A stretch of DNA of 64,000 bases from Perkinsus olseni (lineage: Eukaryota > Perkinsozoa > Perkinsida > Perkinsidae). Under the pieces are notes generated by a model. The model did not search any database, had not been told where the DNA came from, and was given only the letters and a program-made list of their open reading frames with translations. The stretch spans positions 21,177-85,176 of the forward strand of contig JABANP010000213.1 in NCBI GenBank assembly GCA_013115135.1, in the 5' to 3' direction. Below, one piece after another: positions 1 to 12,468 of this stretch. The position numbers were made by a program, and so were the translations under genes. Each line of letters starts with the position of its first letter. The first letter of the stretch is position 1.

Positions 1-3000
1 TAACCATCATCTACGTACGAAGCATCCTAATATGAAGAACTGGCAGTGGATGGCCATCACTCTCAACCCGTAAGCGCCGTCTCGCGGAGGGGCTGGTGGG
101 GAGGCAATTCTTGGGATAGGTACTTCGAGGGCAACAGTCTCACTGCTATGATCGATGATGATGCTTTCTATCGAGAGACGTACCTTAAATGGAGTACGGG
201 GGTCGATGACAGCGGCAACATCATGGTAGGCCCCTTGTCCTTCCTCTATGCAGTAGGGGTTAGTGACAGTAGTAGCACCGCCTTGGTCTATGCAGTTCGC
301 TTTCATGAGGCTATTCTAGTAGTATTCAGGCGTACCGTAATGTCCGAGACCTGGTCGATAGAGCAAAGAGGAAGCAGCAAGTATGCGACATAGTAACAGC
401 AGATGGCTCAGTGGACACTCAGTAGGGTCGTCGCAGTGCGGCTCTCCTTCCCAAGTAGATCGGTTGCACACAGGTTCGATGCCAACAACCAGGAGCGGAT
501 AACGACTCGTTTGCACTTCTCGGAGCTGGTGGCTGCCCTCGGCCTGCTGCGGACTGGAGGATCCCTGGTTAGTATATACCCCTGGGGGAGGGAAGAACCT
601 CTGCTGTTGCAGGTGTTGAAAATGTTTACCCTTTTCGAGCCTTCCTCGAAGTCCATTATATGGCTGGTGAGAGCCATGTTCGACCGCTGTATCGTGTGCA
701 AGCCAGAGATGAGCAAACCAGGGAACTCCGAGGTACGAAGGCGAGTAGGAGCCCCTTCCCGGCACCACCTGTGCAGGTCTACGTGATTGGCCTGGGCTTC
801 GGCTTTATCCGCTCCGCAGTACTCAATCGGCTGATGGCCCTGATGGAGGACGACGATCTGTGGTCGGGTATCGAGGCTGGTGATGAGCAGCAGCTGGAGA
901 GGGCGATTGTCCCAGGTAGGAAGGCCCGCTGTCGGGGTAGTGGTAGGTGGTGCTGACAGACGGGTGGATGTCGGCTGATTTCACTGAGGCCTTCACCAAG
1001 TGCTCGGTGTACTTCTCGACGCAGCAGACTGACTACATCGAGCGCAACCTGCGGCTCTTTGAGAACTTCCCGTTTGAGGAGAAGCAGTTGATCAATGCTA
1101 AGGAAGAGGAGGTACACTGGCCCGTTGGGGGAGGAGGGGGCGACGGAGGTGGCCTGCGTGCTCAGCTATCCGACGGAGTTCATTGAGAAGCTGGACTTGC
1201 GGCGTCTGAAGGAGGAGGACAGGATCGTCCCTGCGCCGGCGATTCCTCTAGATAAGGGGGGTAACATCAACAGTACCAGGTGGGACGCTGATAGAGGCAG
1301 GGCATGGTGGATGGCGGGTGAGCAGGTCCTTCCCGACGGGTGGGCGAGGGAACAAGAGCGGTACTCAGTCGTCCAGAGCTGAGTTCCGAAGGTTGTACGA
1401 CCAGACGCAGACCCGACGGGCTGACCTTGCTCGGGAGAAGCCTCATGCTGGCTTCGTACCGACTGATGGCATCGCACCGCCGAGGAGGGGCAATGAGGCA
1501 GAGGGACCTGGTATGGAGGAGAGGTGGCTGGAGGCGTGCTGTTAGCTGTGGTTGGTGGTCAGGAGAGAAGGTGGCGGCACCGGCGATTGGCAGCAATCTG
1601 AGCAAAGCACTGCTGGAGAAATCAGGCTTGACCGGAGAGTGAGGGGAGGGTCGGCGGGGTGGAGGTAACAGTGGACTTCTCAGGGGACTGGAGCATGGCA
1701 ACCCAGTTATTGAGGTTGAGAATAGACGTCCGACTGATCGCCGGGGCCTTGGCCATGGCTCGGTGGAAGGGGTGCTGCTAGCGGGCCTATGATGCGGGCG
1801 AAGGCACCGATGAAGGTGAGAAGGTCTTGGCTGACTCGGGGTGATGGTGGTGTCGGATCAGGTGACGAGGGAGTTGGAGAACACTCTTCTTGGCAAGATA
1901 AGCAGTGGCGACTACTTGAAGGAGGCGTGGTGGGTGATGGGGGAAGATTTGTGGAAGAGATGGTATAGCTGGTGCCCTTCAGGTTCACTGAGTGTGGGGT
2001 GCCCTTAAAGCCACACGAAGTGAGGTTGTCCAAGTTTGCTGACTCGGACGTCCTCGACAGAGTCGTGTATCATCGTACCAATGCTGCATGGGAGAGGGAA
2101 GAGGGCCGAGTAGAAGTGCCGAGGCCCAAGGAGGACGACAATGCACTCGAGGAGATAAGGAGGGTGGTGGGCCTTGTGGAGGTCCCTCTGGGAGAGTAGG
2201 TCTTCTGTCGCGCTAGTGAATCGGCTGAGTGCTGTTGCAGGAGTATCCTCGAAATCAACCCGGCGAGCTCCACTGAGTCGGTGGTCGAGTGTGAACGCAT
2301 CATGCGATGCGAGCTGGGCACGTCAACCTCGAGTCGGCTGCCGGACAGGCATAAGGAGGTGGTCGCTCTGCTGCCGCCAGAGGCGACATCGGAGACTATT
2401 GACACCATCCTAGTGAGGATCTGTCGAGGTACTGCTCGGAGGCAGCTCGTCTTGGTTACTGTATGCTCCTTTGGTCGTCAGATAGCACGTGTCCCTATCC
2501 AGTAGAGTTGACAGAGTACGAGCTGAAGCATCGCCGAGAGTGGCTGGGCCCTATTATAGCTGCGCTCAACTGCCACCCACGTCGAGCACTCATCATCGGC
2601 TTGCCGCAAAGTACACTGCTGACTCGGTGAGCACTGACGACAGTAAGGGAGCGGGCGAGGAGGAGATGGTTTCCTTGCACAGGTGGTCGGCTGGCATCTT
2701 GCAAATACTGTCGTTGGCCTTCTATCACACGCAGCTGGTGACACCTAAGAACCCTGTCACCGGGGGAGCATGGATCATCTGCACTCATAGAGGCTACGAG
2801 GAGGTCAGCACAGGCTACGTGGTCACAGCTGAAGGATTTTCCCCTCTTTCTATCAGAACATACGTGACTCCGTACCCTACAGAGCGTGCCGTCAGTTCCT
2901 GCAGTGTCTTTACGACGCGACGACTATGACTGAAGCTCGTGGGGGCTTCATCCCCAACGTCCTTCCCTCCTCCCTACTTTACAGAGGAATCTTTCGCTCG

Positions 3001-3130
3001 CTACATTTGCGACTTCAATAGGGAGGTCCTCACAGCCGAGTGCAACGAGCTGTGGACAGCAGCAGCCGCCAAGGAGGAGGAAGATGCTCTGGCTGATAGT
3101 CAGCAGGAGGGAGAGGAAACGGCGGTCTAA
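1..3130 (+). CDS. FtsJ-type mRNA cap 2'-O-methyltransferase (CMTR-like), 5' end outside window
   Basis: Predicted to methylate the 2'-O of a cap-proximal nucleotide using SAM. Exons resolved by GT..AG joining are 1-69, 120-225, 330-421, 474-567, 613-732, 777-915 and 960 onward, with introns of 50, 104, 52, 45, 44 and 44 nt, and the frame stays open across every join. The spliced protein shows three marks of the FtsJ/RrmJ K-D-K-E family: DIVTADG (the catalytic Asp loop), LLRTGGSL followed by VLKMF (catalytic Lys), and KPGNSEVYVIG (the SxExY glutamate). The first Lys should lie upstream of the window. After 960 comes a helical C-terminal region (YIERNLRLFENFPFEEKQL and following) with several more short exons; I followed these less securely. 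The end at 3130 (EEGETAV then stop) is provisional, and a second gene could be hidden between 1.3 and 3.1 kb. The catalytic domain call is strong. Confidence 0.8.
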
Positions 3131-3252
3131 CTCTACGTTATCATCATTCGTGTTTTACTGTTTCTGTCTAGCACGGAGGCAGTTGAGTTTGTAAGTGTAA
3201 GCGCGGGCATGGAAGGACGGACCAGCACGGCCGCTCGAAATTTCTGATTTTC

Positions 3253-3268
3253 CGGGCGCGCGCTTTTG
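3253..3268 (+). promoter_or_regulatory. GC-rich promoter motif, copy 1
   Basis: CGGGCGCGCGCTTTTG lies 109 nt upstream of the ATG at 3378. The same 16 bases occur at 13532-13547 upstream of the second coiled-coil paralogue, and 15 of them occur in reverse orientation at 28693-28707. Flanking bases are partly shared too: TTTC before it and CGGCGC then CACGGTCG after it. A role as a core promoter or E2F-like site is inferred from position and recurrence only. Confidence 0.5.
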
Positions 3269-3377
3269 TCGGCGCGGTTTGGTCGGGTCGCCCACGGTCG
3301 CATGATTAGGTTCTCGATTGACGGACTTCTTATTGCTCCCGTTTTAGCCATTACCATCTTTTAAATCTAGAATAGTA

Positions 3378-6300
3378 ATGATCGTACGGTCGGCCCTCTT
3401 CGTCTGGGCTTGCTTTGCCATCGGAAACGCGGAAGATGTAAGGGAAGGGCGTATCTTGGGGTTGAGCATGGAAGATGCGGAATGAGTCGGGAGCTGACCC
3501 TCTGAGCGTCACCAATGCCTTTCAGGATGTAGTGGATGATGCGAACATTCATGAACTATTAGCTCATCGTGCTCGGGCTCCCGGCTGGGAAGACGAGGTA
3601 ACCACGGGCGGCCAGTACGTCACAGCGGTTGGCATCGCTTCCTCTTCCTACTCCCTCCCCTCCTAAGTTTGTAAGGGTGAGTATATAGTCGAGTTCCTCA
3701 AGGAATTATTCACCCCCTTCTATGGGGTCTGCCTGAGCGGCTTTAGACTGCTCTCTAGGGTCGTGTGCCCACTGCTGCGGGACGATGCTTCCCTTGTCGG
3801 TCGCAGCAGCGTTCCGTCAGTGCACAACCCCGCCCCCTCTCCTGGGGGTATCTCAAGCCTTCCGTATCAGCCCAGGATTGCGACCACAGGTCTCCCAGCT
3901 GCTTGCTCGCAGGTTCATCAGCTGGTAAGCGAGTATCCTGACATGGGCTCGGAATCTGAACTTATCGAGATGCTGTCCAAGGTATAACATGCCAGCATCA
4001 ACCTTGGATACTCATCTACTGGCCTCCTCCCTGCAGGTCGACTCTCGAGCTGAGATGACTCTGTTCCACAAGAACCGTCGGAGAAAGAATGACAGTCCAG
4101 CGAGAGCTTGCGAGTCCCGCGGCAGCGACCCGGATGGTGATGATGATGACTGCCACAGGCGAAGGTAGGGTGACACTGATCCCCCCTTTGGCCCGGTCTC
4201 ATGACTCCAACAGGTATCAACTGATCAAAGGCATGCTCCAACCGATGAAGGAACTCCACCAGGACAACACGGAGCTTCAGAGTGAATCGAACGTAAGGCA
4301 GCGTACAGCAGCAGCAGCAGTCTGTCTCGATCGAGTGTACAACTCCTTCTTGCCCTTCAGAGTCTGCAGCAGAGGTGGAAGCTCGCCAATGCTGAGCTGG
4401 AGGAAGCTATGGGCCTCACCTGTAGGCTTTGCGTTCCCTCTCCTCGATGGTTGTTGTTATCGATCCTCTCAGATGGACCTGGGTTCAGCAAGGACAATCC
4501 GAGCAAGAACACGGGACTGATTAGCGAGTTCGGCCTCCTTGCTGGCTCCCTCCTATCCCTTAAGGATGCTGCGGTGAGTGCTTTTGTGGCTGGACGACCG
4601 CCCTGCCGCTACGCTCTTGTGACTGTGAGACCCTGTTTCCGTAGATCGCGGCCGCCGATGAGGCCTGGGCGGAGCTAGACAAGGTCCACTACGGCGTCAT
4701 CGTTGATGTGGACACTATGAAGGGAGAGGCAGATAAGAGACTCGACACGGTAGGGAGAATAAAGGTTCAGTCCGAGTGAGTTGTTTGCTTCCAGTTGGTG
4801 AAGGGTATCCAGTTCCAGAGCAGCATGCAAGCGGAGGCACAGATGCAGAATATGATCAGTCTCAATAAGCTCGGCAACAAGTACATGCAGCAGGCGGTTG
4901 GCTCTATCAACAAGGGACAGGTGGGGAGGAGACGCCTAGAGTCTTCCGCTATCCACTCTCATATTGGGCCTTGTTAGCTTCCCGTGGAGCAAGGGATGAG
5001 GCAGACTATGGGCGCTAGGGAGACGATGGAGCGAAGCACGGAAGGCTTCCTAGAAGACGCGGAGAACCTCTTAGATGATCTCTCCGGTAACCATCGCTGA
5101 CGAGGGTTGAAATCTTTCAAGTGTTGGTGCTATTCAGACGAGATACAGGAAGTACCTGAGGTTTCACTCGAAGCTCATGAGAAGGCCCAGAACAAGGCCG
5201 AGCAGGAAATCGACAAAGTCAGGGATGAGCTGGAGATTGCTGCTGACCATACTCTCAACGAGTTCACGTAAGTCATCAATGGCTGCATGGCTGTGGCTGA
5301 TACTATTCTATGTCAGCAAACAAACTGATGGAAGAACTGATAAACTGATGGAGTCTGGGGAGAAGCAGATTGAAGAGCAGACGGCCGAGGCTCATGTAAG
5401 CGAGTATCTTTCGACCCTGTGTCATGCAAGGTCGTGGTATTCTCTTTGTTCAGGAGCGCGAAGAAGCCCGTCGGAAAGATGGAGAGATGAAGGTAGAGCA
5501 ACAGACCGAGGACGTGGAGTCATTGCAAGTACGACCGAATCCTCGTTAAGTGCGTTTCGGAAAGCTAACCGCTCTGGCTGTGATTCAGGAGGAGATGCAG
5601 CATAAATATGACAGCGCGGAGAACAAAGCTGATGAGCGCATGGAGCGTTTTAGGAGTAGGCTAGATTGGCTGCGGCGAGCATAGTCCACCATTGGTCTGT
5701 TCAGATGAAACGGAGGTTCCTCTATCGCACGACAGCAACATGTCTGGTGACCTCAACGAGGCTATGAAGAAAGTTGAGGGTAGGGTCGTGGCTGCTGCAG
5801 GGGATGCCGGTTCTCATCGATATCCTTACAGCGATGCTTGCCAAGTTCGAGGAGGGGATGCAGACAGGCTCGTCTGAGTTAGAGCAGCAAAGGAAGGAGA
5901 AGCTGACACCATTGAAGAGAGCTGTCTCCGAGCTACGTGGTAAGGTCTACCTGAAAGGCTCCTCGCCGCTCGAAAATCGTGGCTTCCGTATCATTAGCCT
6001 CATCGGGCTCTCATCTCGGGGAGCTATTCATGACGATGGACAGCTCAATGGCAAACGCCAATCGGGATATGGACAGTGCATCCCGACTGGAGATGAGGAA
6101 TGTCATGGGTGAGCTTGGATGCCATCGGGAAGTCTCTCTCACTCGCGAGTTGTCAGGCAAAGTTATTGGGATGCAGCGGCAACTCGGGCATGCAACAGAG
6201 CAAGATGGGAGGCTTGGTCATGCAGCTGCAAGATGCTCTGCGCTCGGGAGAAGCTGGCCTGGTCGAGAGTCTGAAGATGCAGATCAACGGACTCGAGTGA

Positions 6301-9300
6301 GTGCCGGTGGAGGGCTGCTTTGGTGGGAAACAGCCTGTCTTCTTCAGTGCCGAAATTACGCAGACGAGTGCTGCCATGCAAGAGGCGATGATGGGGCTAG
6401 CGCTGAAGATGCAGCAGGAAGGCTCAGCGTTGAAATCGGAGTCGTATGCCGCCGGGAGGAAGATCGGGGTAAGGCGTTTTTTTCTCTAATTGAGGGCGAC
6501 AGGATCGCGGGGTTCCTCTTCAGGGCGAAATCTCTCAAGGGGTGAAAGGAAACCGAGAATAGGATGAAGGGAGCTCTTCGTGACCTCGAGCACACTGAAG
6601 ATAACGTCCAGATGACTATGGACGCCAACAAGAGGGTAACCCGGTGACGGAGGATCGGGTTTGAGTCGAGACATCTTCCGCTTGGCAGGCCCACATCAAT
6701 GCTATCAAACACGCTATGATGTCTGCTAAGGGCGTTGATGCCGCACTAGCTGGGATTGAGAGAGGTGAGGACTTGCCAGCGTGATGGGCTGTGACGTTAG
6801 CCTGTCTGCAGAGGAGCATAGTATCAAGTCGGAGTTCATGTCCCAGCAGCGCGACTCTAGATCAACCCTTGCCCGCCTTGGTACCTCCATTTCGAAGCAA
6901 GAAGCTGCATTTGTAAGTCCTGGGGGAGTTGCGTACTCTCTCCTTCATAGCCGCGTGACTTTGCTCAGTTGAATGCCCTCTCTAAAGCACTAGCGACCTC
7001 CCATTCTAACGGGAGACGGGCAGTGGACGAGGAGGCCAACGCGGCCAATAGAGGCTTCAGGGAGGTGGCTGGAGATGCCTCTCGTGACATTCAGGTGAGT
7101 GCATCGGCAATTGATGGTGGTCTGGGTCGCTTAGCGTGCTCGTCTTCAGAACGTCGAATCAGAGAACTTCCGTACGGAAAGGGATCTGAGGTCGAAGATG
7201 ACATCGAGTGCCCGAAGAGGGCAGGAGCTGGGAGTGGAACTTGCTGATGTGAGACGGAGAGTAACCGCCGAGTTCCAACCTCCGGTACTCAGATTGAAAA
7301 AGATATGGAACACGTGATGGCCGAGAAGGTGCAAGATTTGGCCGAAGAATCGCAGCAGTTCACGTGAGTCCGGAACGAAGCTGGCACATTCTTTTCTTCT
7401 CTTGGCCTCGCGGAGTTATTCTCGCTGCGCTTCAGGAGGACTCTCGACAAGCAGGCCATCAGCAACGAGCACGAAGTGGAGTCACTTCGAGGCCGTTTCT
7501 CGCAGATTCAGGGAGGCCTTGAAAAGGAAATACGGGGCGAGGTGATTCCATCTGCCAACGCTAAAGATGGATCAGGGATCTTCTGTCGCCTTTCAGCTAA
7601 AGTCCGGCATGGACATGACCAGCCAGCGTAGCAGGGAGGTGTTGGCAAAGGCCCAGACTGAGCTGGATGAAGGACAGAAGCAGTACCTGGAAGACAAGAC
7701 CCGCTCTAGCGTGAGTACCGGCTCGAAAATCTGATACCTTTCGCTGCACTGGTCACCACTAGACCCACTCGCACCTCCATCTCAGGTCATGACCAAGAAG
7801 CTGACGTCGGATGCTACACGGTTTCGACAAGCATACCGAAAAAGTAGGTTCAGCACCAGAAACGATTTCCTGCTAGCTCCTGTGAGATCTCTCCCATGGC
7901 TTGATTTTGTGGAGCAGGTTCGAGGATGAGCTCGATGCGATCTTGGAAGGGATTGAGTTCACAAAAAGTCAGTTTGATGATGAGACAAGAGGTCTCAACA
8001 CGAAGTTTGCGTGAGTCACGGCGACGGTCGCGTTGACTCTGTGGGTAGTCGGTTCTGGTCTTCAGGAAAGTCTCTGGAGGGGAAGCTGGAAGATTGTCGC
8101 ATAGGACTGAAGAGCTCGAGAAGAAGCTCGCGGACATTCCGCAGGTTTTCGACAGGGCGGCGAAGCAGATCGAAAAGGAGGCGCTTGACACGACCAAAGA
8201 CATCGACCTCAGAATCACTAAGCTGAATGAGAGAGCTAATACGAAGGAGACTGAGGAAGAGAAGGACGAGGCTGAGGAGGGCATCAGGATCATGGAGCAA
8301 CTGAAGATGCTGGCGAACAAGGATCGTGCGGATGATACTAAAATGAAAGGCGTGCTGCTGAAGAGCGATGATGTGAACAACGAGAGAACTCAGGAGGTCC
8401 AGGAGAGCATGAAGAGAGTTACCGGTAACCTCGAGGCCATCGAGGACGCTGTTGGCGCTGAGAATAATGAGCTTGGTGATGAAGTCAGGGAGTTTGGTCA
8501 GAGAGACACGGGTTTACTCTCGGGCGCAGAGGGAGCGGTGGTCCAGGTTGAATCTATGCTTGGAAAGGAGCTTCAGGAGGGAAGGGCTGGTAACAAGTTT
8601 GATATTGAAACGTCTCACATGGGCAACGCTAGACGGCTGGAGAAGACGGAAGCTGAGAAGGACCACGCGGCCATATTGGCGAGGCATGAGGAAGCCATCT
8701 TCCAAGGACTGGAGCATTCTGCTAAGAACAACATCTCGGGCGTGTTTAAGAAGGCTCAAGACAGTAAACTGAGGATGACCAAGACGCTGTCGAATGTGAT
8801 GGGTGAACTTGGGAAGATCCAAATGGACTTCGAGAAGGTGCCGAGGCAGGCGATAGCAGCGATATTGCTATCCGCCTGGCCCACACTAGACAGGCTGTGA
8901 AGAGCATCCTTCAACTATGGGATGAGTACTCGCAGGTGATGGGCAAGAATCTCAAGCGCTTCCAGAAGGACGACGCTGAGTTCATTGAGCAACTCACGAT
9001 GAGGTTGCATCAAGCCATGCTGAAGGCTGAGGATATCCTCACGAAGTCCGTGGATGAGGTTAATAAGCTTCATAGGAAGCTCGACATGGGCTACGTGCAG
9101 AGTAAGGAATTTGAGAGCAACATGGAGGACAGCGTGAAGCGTATGAAAGTTGAAGAGGCGAAAGTGTCGAACCGCACAGAAGCTCTCGCCGAGAGAGTGA
9201 GAGACAAGTTAGCGGAGATGGAGAGAAAACAGAACGAGCTCGATGATGAGGCGTTGAGGAATGCCAGAGAGACTGTCGACAAGATGGAGGAGGACATCAC

Positions 9301-9424
9301 AGAGAAGGCCGATCAAGTGCTGGTGAGCGTAGGTCTACCTGCCGACAATTCGGCTCCCAGCAATACTCCGCCTCCTGCGACTACCGCTCCCGCTCCACCA
9401 AGTGGACCTGGTGGTACACCGTGA
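3378..9424 (+). CDS. secreted giant coiled-coil protein, tandem paralogue 1
   Basis: First of three tandem paralogues. The ATG at 3378 starts a signal peptide (MIVRSALFVWACFAIGNA). A first intron joins GAT|gtaagg to the cag before GATGTAGTG, giving DVVDDANIHELLAHRA. The next conserved exons encode VHQLVSEYPDMGSESELIEML, then VDSRAEMTLFHKNRRRK with an Asp/Cys/His-rich end (DPDGDDDDCHRR). The rest is a Lys/Glu-rich coiled coil with many introns of about 50-70 nt. From 8094 to the stop at 9424 there are no introns, unlike the two paralogues. One frame break near 8850 separates FEKVPRQA from SDIAIRLAHTRQAV, which aligns with the other copies. The C-terminus is Pro/Ala/Thr-rich. I do not recognise the family. 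Secretion suggests a surface, extracellular or vesicular structural role; that is inference. Confidence 0.7.
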
Positions 9425-10022
9425 TCTTCTGACTATGTCATGACCATGATACAGGCTACTTTGATGTTGGAAATAAGCTCAGCGTTGTGTTACTAGTTGC
9501 TAGTAGAAGAGCTACGTGCCAGAAGGCTATCTTGACGCTTCCCGAAAATACGGGGATTATTGGCACAGTTGTCCTAGACTGTTTGTACTACTGCTCGTAT
9601 AGCTACCTTCCTTCGAACCGCTCGTTGACCACCATCGAGGCATTATCAGCCATGTAGTTTTTTTCGTGTCATCAGTGTCTAATCGAGAGCTCGACTGATG
9701 TGACTGTGCCATGTGACGGAGGGGGACAGAGTCTGTGTCACAGAGGCCGACACAATGACGTTTTAGCTTACGGCTGAGGAAGTGTCTACCCCGCCGTAGT
9801 GCGCTGAATCACGTGTCCACACTTTAAAGCTCATCCTTGAACGATTGTTCCACTTCTCCTAAGACAAACGCTCGATGGTCTTTGTGATGTGGAGAAGCTC
9901 TGTTTGGGCGAATCCCGAAAGGGGACAAGGCTGAGGCTGCAGCACACAAAGGGCCTTCGTCGACGCTATTCTCAACCATTTGTATCCTTCCTGGTGCAAT
10001 AGTCTTTCGGACAACTTTACCG
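9425..10022. other. intergenic, no feature seen
   Basis: This 600-nt gap separates coiled-coil paralogue 1 from the mucin-like gene. Both strands lack a convincing reading frame. It presumably holds the 3' UTR of the first and the promoter of the second. Confidence 0.4.
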
Positions 10023-11154
10023 ATGCGTTCTGTCATCTCTGTTTCTGCTGTTGTCGCTGTTGCAGCGGCAGCTGGCCAATGCACACAAGCCGACCACGAC
10101 TTGTGGATGTCGTACGGACAGGCTTTCGGCAATTTCGTGGGTTACTGCGGACTTGTCTCCTTCGGTTCCGCTTCCGGAACTACCAAGTGCTTGGTCGGTG
10201 GCACCGATGGTGCTCTTTCCGAGGGCTGCGCTCAGTGCTTCGGGACCTCAGTGGCTTGCGGCGGGCAGCACTGTATGATGCAGTGCTTGGCTGGACCGGC
10301 TTCTGCCAAATGCCTGGAGTGTGTCGGCAGGACGGACTGCAATCCTGAGCTCTATCAGTGTACTGGATACGGAGCTAGCCAGATGCCTCCCTCCGCCTAC
10401 CGGCACAGCACCTCTCCCTAAGACGACTCAAGCGCCCACCACCACAACTTTGGCCACCACTACTACCATCGCCCCGACCACCACCACGCCGACCACTACC
10501 ACCACCACCACCACCACCACTACCACCACCACCACCACGCCGACAACTACTACAGTTCAGACTACTGCTAGCACGACTTCCTCGTCCACTCCTTCGACAG
10601 CATCTGTCGTTTCTACTACTCAGGGCGTTGTTACCACTGCTGAGCCCGCCGCTACGACCACTGAGACCGCCGCTACCACTACTGAGCCAGCCGCTACCAC
10701 TACTGAGCCCGCCGCTACCACTACTGAGCCCGCCGCTACCACCACTGAGCCCGCCGCTACCACTACTGAGCCCGTGGCTACCACTTCCAGTGCTACCTCT
10801 GGTATCAGTACGACCGCTAGCCCCACATCTCAGACAACCTCCCAAAACTCCACCACGTCATCGGCAACCTCCTCCAGCACTACTGCCGCCTCGTCAACTG
10901 CGACTTCGACCACTACTACTTCGACCACTACTACTTCGACCACTACCAGTTCGACCACCACCAGTTCGACCACCACCACTTCGACAACTACCGTCACTAG
11001 TACCACACCCGGCAGCCGAGGAACAATTGATCCTGCCAGTGATTCTGATAAGCCTTCCTCCTCCACCACTGCTGCGCCTACCAGCAATGCTTATAGCTTG
11101 GGCAGTGCGGCTTCCATTTTAGTTGGCACTGTTGTTGCCATGGTTTTCGCATAA
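10023..11154 (+). CDS. mucin-like Cys-rich/Thr-rich surface protein with probable GPI-anchor signal
   Basis: The ATG at 10023 begins a signal peptide (MRSVISVSAVVAVAAAAG). About 110 residues with many cysteines follow (CAQCFGTSVACGGQHCMMQC, then CLECVGRTDC). Next comes a long Thr/Ser/Pro stalk with a repeated seven-residue unit (PAATTTE) around 10641-10788 and then STTTT-type repeats. The last 23 residues are hydrophobic (SLGSAASILVGTVVAMVFA), fitting a GPI-attachment signal or membrane anchor. The N-terminal and stalk frames are offset by one base in the C-rich stretch at about 10381-10395. Dropping one C gives QMPPPPTGTAPL and a continuous protein, so an indel error or a real frameshift lies there. 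The stalk is a likely O-glycosylation substrate. No specific function can be assigned. Confidence 0.75.
10641..10788 (+). repeat. 21-bp tandem repeat coding the PAATTTE unit
   Basis: About seven in-frame copies of a 21-bp unit (gagcccgccgctaccactac-type) encode the Thr/Ala/Pro/Glu heptad of the mucin-like stalk. Neighbouring units differ by one or two bases, which suggests recent expansion by slippage or unequal exchange. Confidence 0.8.
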
Positions 11155-11180
11155 ACCCTTCACCGACTAGAGATATGCTT

Positions 11181-11564
11181 TCAGCGGGGAGAGCCTGCCG
11201 CCGCCCGCGTTGAACGGGTTGCCAGGTGCTTCTTAATGATAGTTGCTGAATTTACCATATATCTTTCGTCAGTGTTGAACGCCATAAATGGCATCACTGT
11301 CTTCGTAGTTATTCCTCGTTGGAGCCATTTGTGGTTTGAGTCTGATGAACGAGAGTCAATAGCCACGTTGTCACGAATATCGCGGGTCCGCTTCGTGTGC
11401 TGATGCCACTGAACCGCTTTTTTCGTGTGTATTTGCAGGAAACCGAGTGCGCAGTTGAGGTTCTCATCTGTTGCGAGTGTTCCCGAGGGAGATCGTGGGA
11501 GGTCGTCCCAGAATAGCTGCACGGTAGACTCGTACGAGCCCATCAAGACAAACACCACTCTCAT
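11181..11564 (-). CDS. hypothetical small protein, 127 codons
   Basis: An ATG-started open frame, read convergent to the mucin gene. It begins MRVVFVLMGSYESTVQLFWDD and contains no recognisable domain or clear membrane segment beyond a mildly hydrophobic start. The frame could be shortened by an intron after LGFLQ. It ends 27 nt beyond the mucin stop. Codon use is not obviously biased, so it may be a chance frame. Confidence 0.3.
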   Translation of the reverse strand: MRVVFVLMGSYESTVQLFWDDLPRSPSGTLATDENLNCALGFLQIHTKKAVQWHQHTKRTRDIRDNVAIDSRSSDSNHKWLQRGITTKTVMPFMAFNTDERYMVNSATIIKKHLATRSTRAAAGSPR

Positions 11565-11569
11565 GCTAG

Positions 11570-12468
11570 AATGACTTTATTGCCGACAACTTAGAAACCC
11601 AGCTTTGATTCGTGGCACATGATGTGCGAGAAGAAGACATCAGCAGACTGCTCAGAACCGAAGTTTTCGCAGGCTAGAATCTACTTCCATCATGATCGGT
11701 AGAAGTATCCAAATTTATGGGTGACCTCAGTAATGTAAGCACAGGGATCTATGGATACGATGCTCCCTATCCATTGCCAAGGAGGGTTGCACGGCATTGA
11801 GTGATCTCTCGTTGCAGTCTAACAACAACAACCTGCGAACAGATACTGCCGCATGACAGTAGTACGATCGCAATGAGAAGTTTGTTCGACTATTCACTCT
11901 TGTGGACATCTACTCGCGGAAGACTCCGGAGACCGGAGCGCACTTTCCTGCTTAGTCTGGGTAAGCCAAGACTGAACACCTATAAGTGAAGTGTCGCCGT
12001 GTGAACAGCAGCTGTTCTGAAGCTCGCGATTTTCCGACGGAGACCAATATCCAGTCGACCCTCGCTGCTTGCTGCTCAGCGAGACTCGCAGGTTGCTGAG
12101 GGCGTAAGGTATGACAGTATGGTGATCCTCTGCCCCTCATTTGGACTTCGATAAACACAGCAGCTGAATGAGGCACAAGCAGACATCATGACCACACATC
12201 GTTTTCTCATGGCTTCATTCTCTACATGTTAACGTTGAACAAATTCGATCACTCATACTTATTGGATTATCGTGATTGTTGGCATGGGGTAATACTCTGT
12301 ATAATCTCTCTTCGTGATTCTCAAGTAATAGTTGAGACCGTATTTTGGACTTCTCGCGACTTTCCTGCTAGCCCAGCGTCTATCGTCTTTGAAAGCAGGA
12401 TGGGCTCGAATGGAGGTTTCGCGGTACTCACTGCAGACAGCTTCGACGGTTTTGCCAACCCGCTGTCC
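11570..12468. other. intergenic, no convincing gene
   Basis: AT-richer sequence than the neighbouring genes. The open frames here are short, lack intron signals that extend them, and partly lie antisense to the gene at 12469-13171. No RNA gene or repeat was noticed. Confidence 0.35.

Noticed and set aside
10641..10788. CRISPR-like repeat array
   Set aside because: Direct in-frame 21-bp repeats without unique spacers, in a eukaryotic mucin stalk.
10375..10845. Long Gly/Ser-rich minus frames over the mucin gene
   Set aside because: Low-complexity mirror of Thr codons; the plus strand has the signal peptide and the C-terminal anchor.
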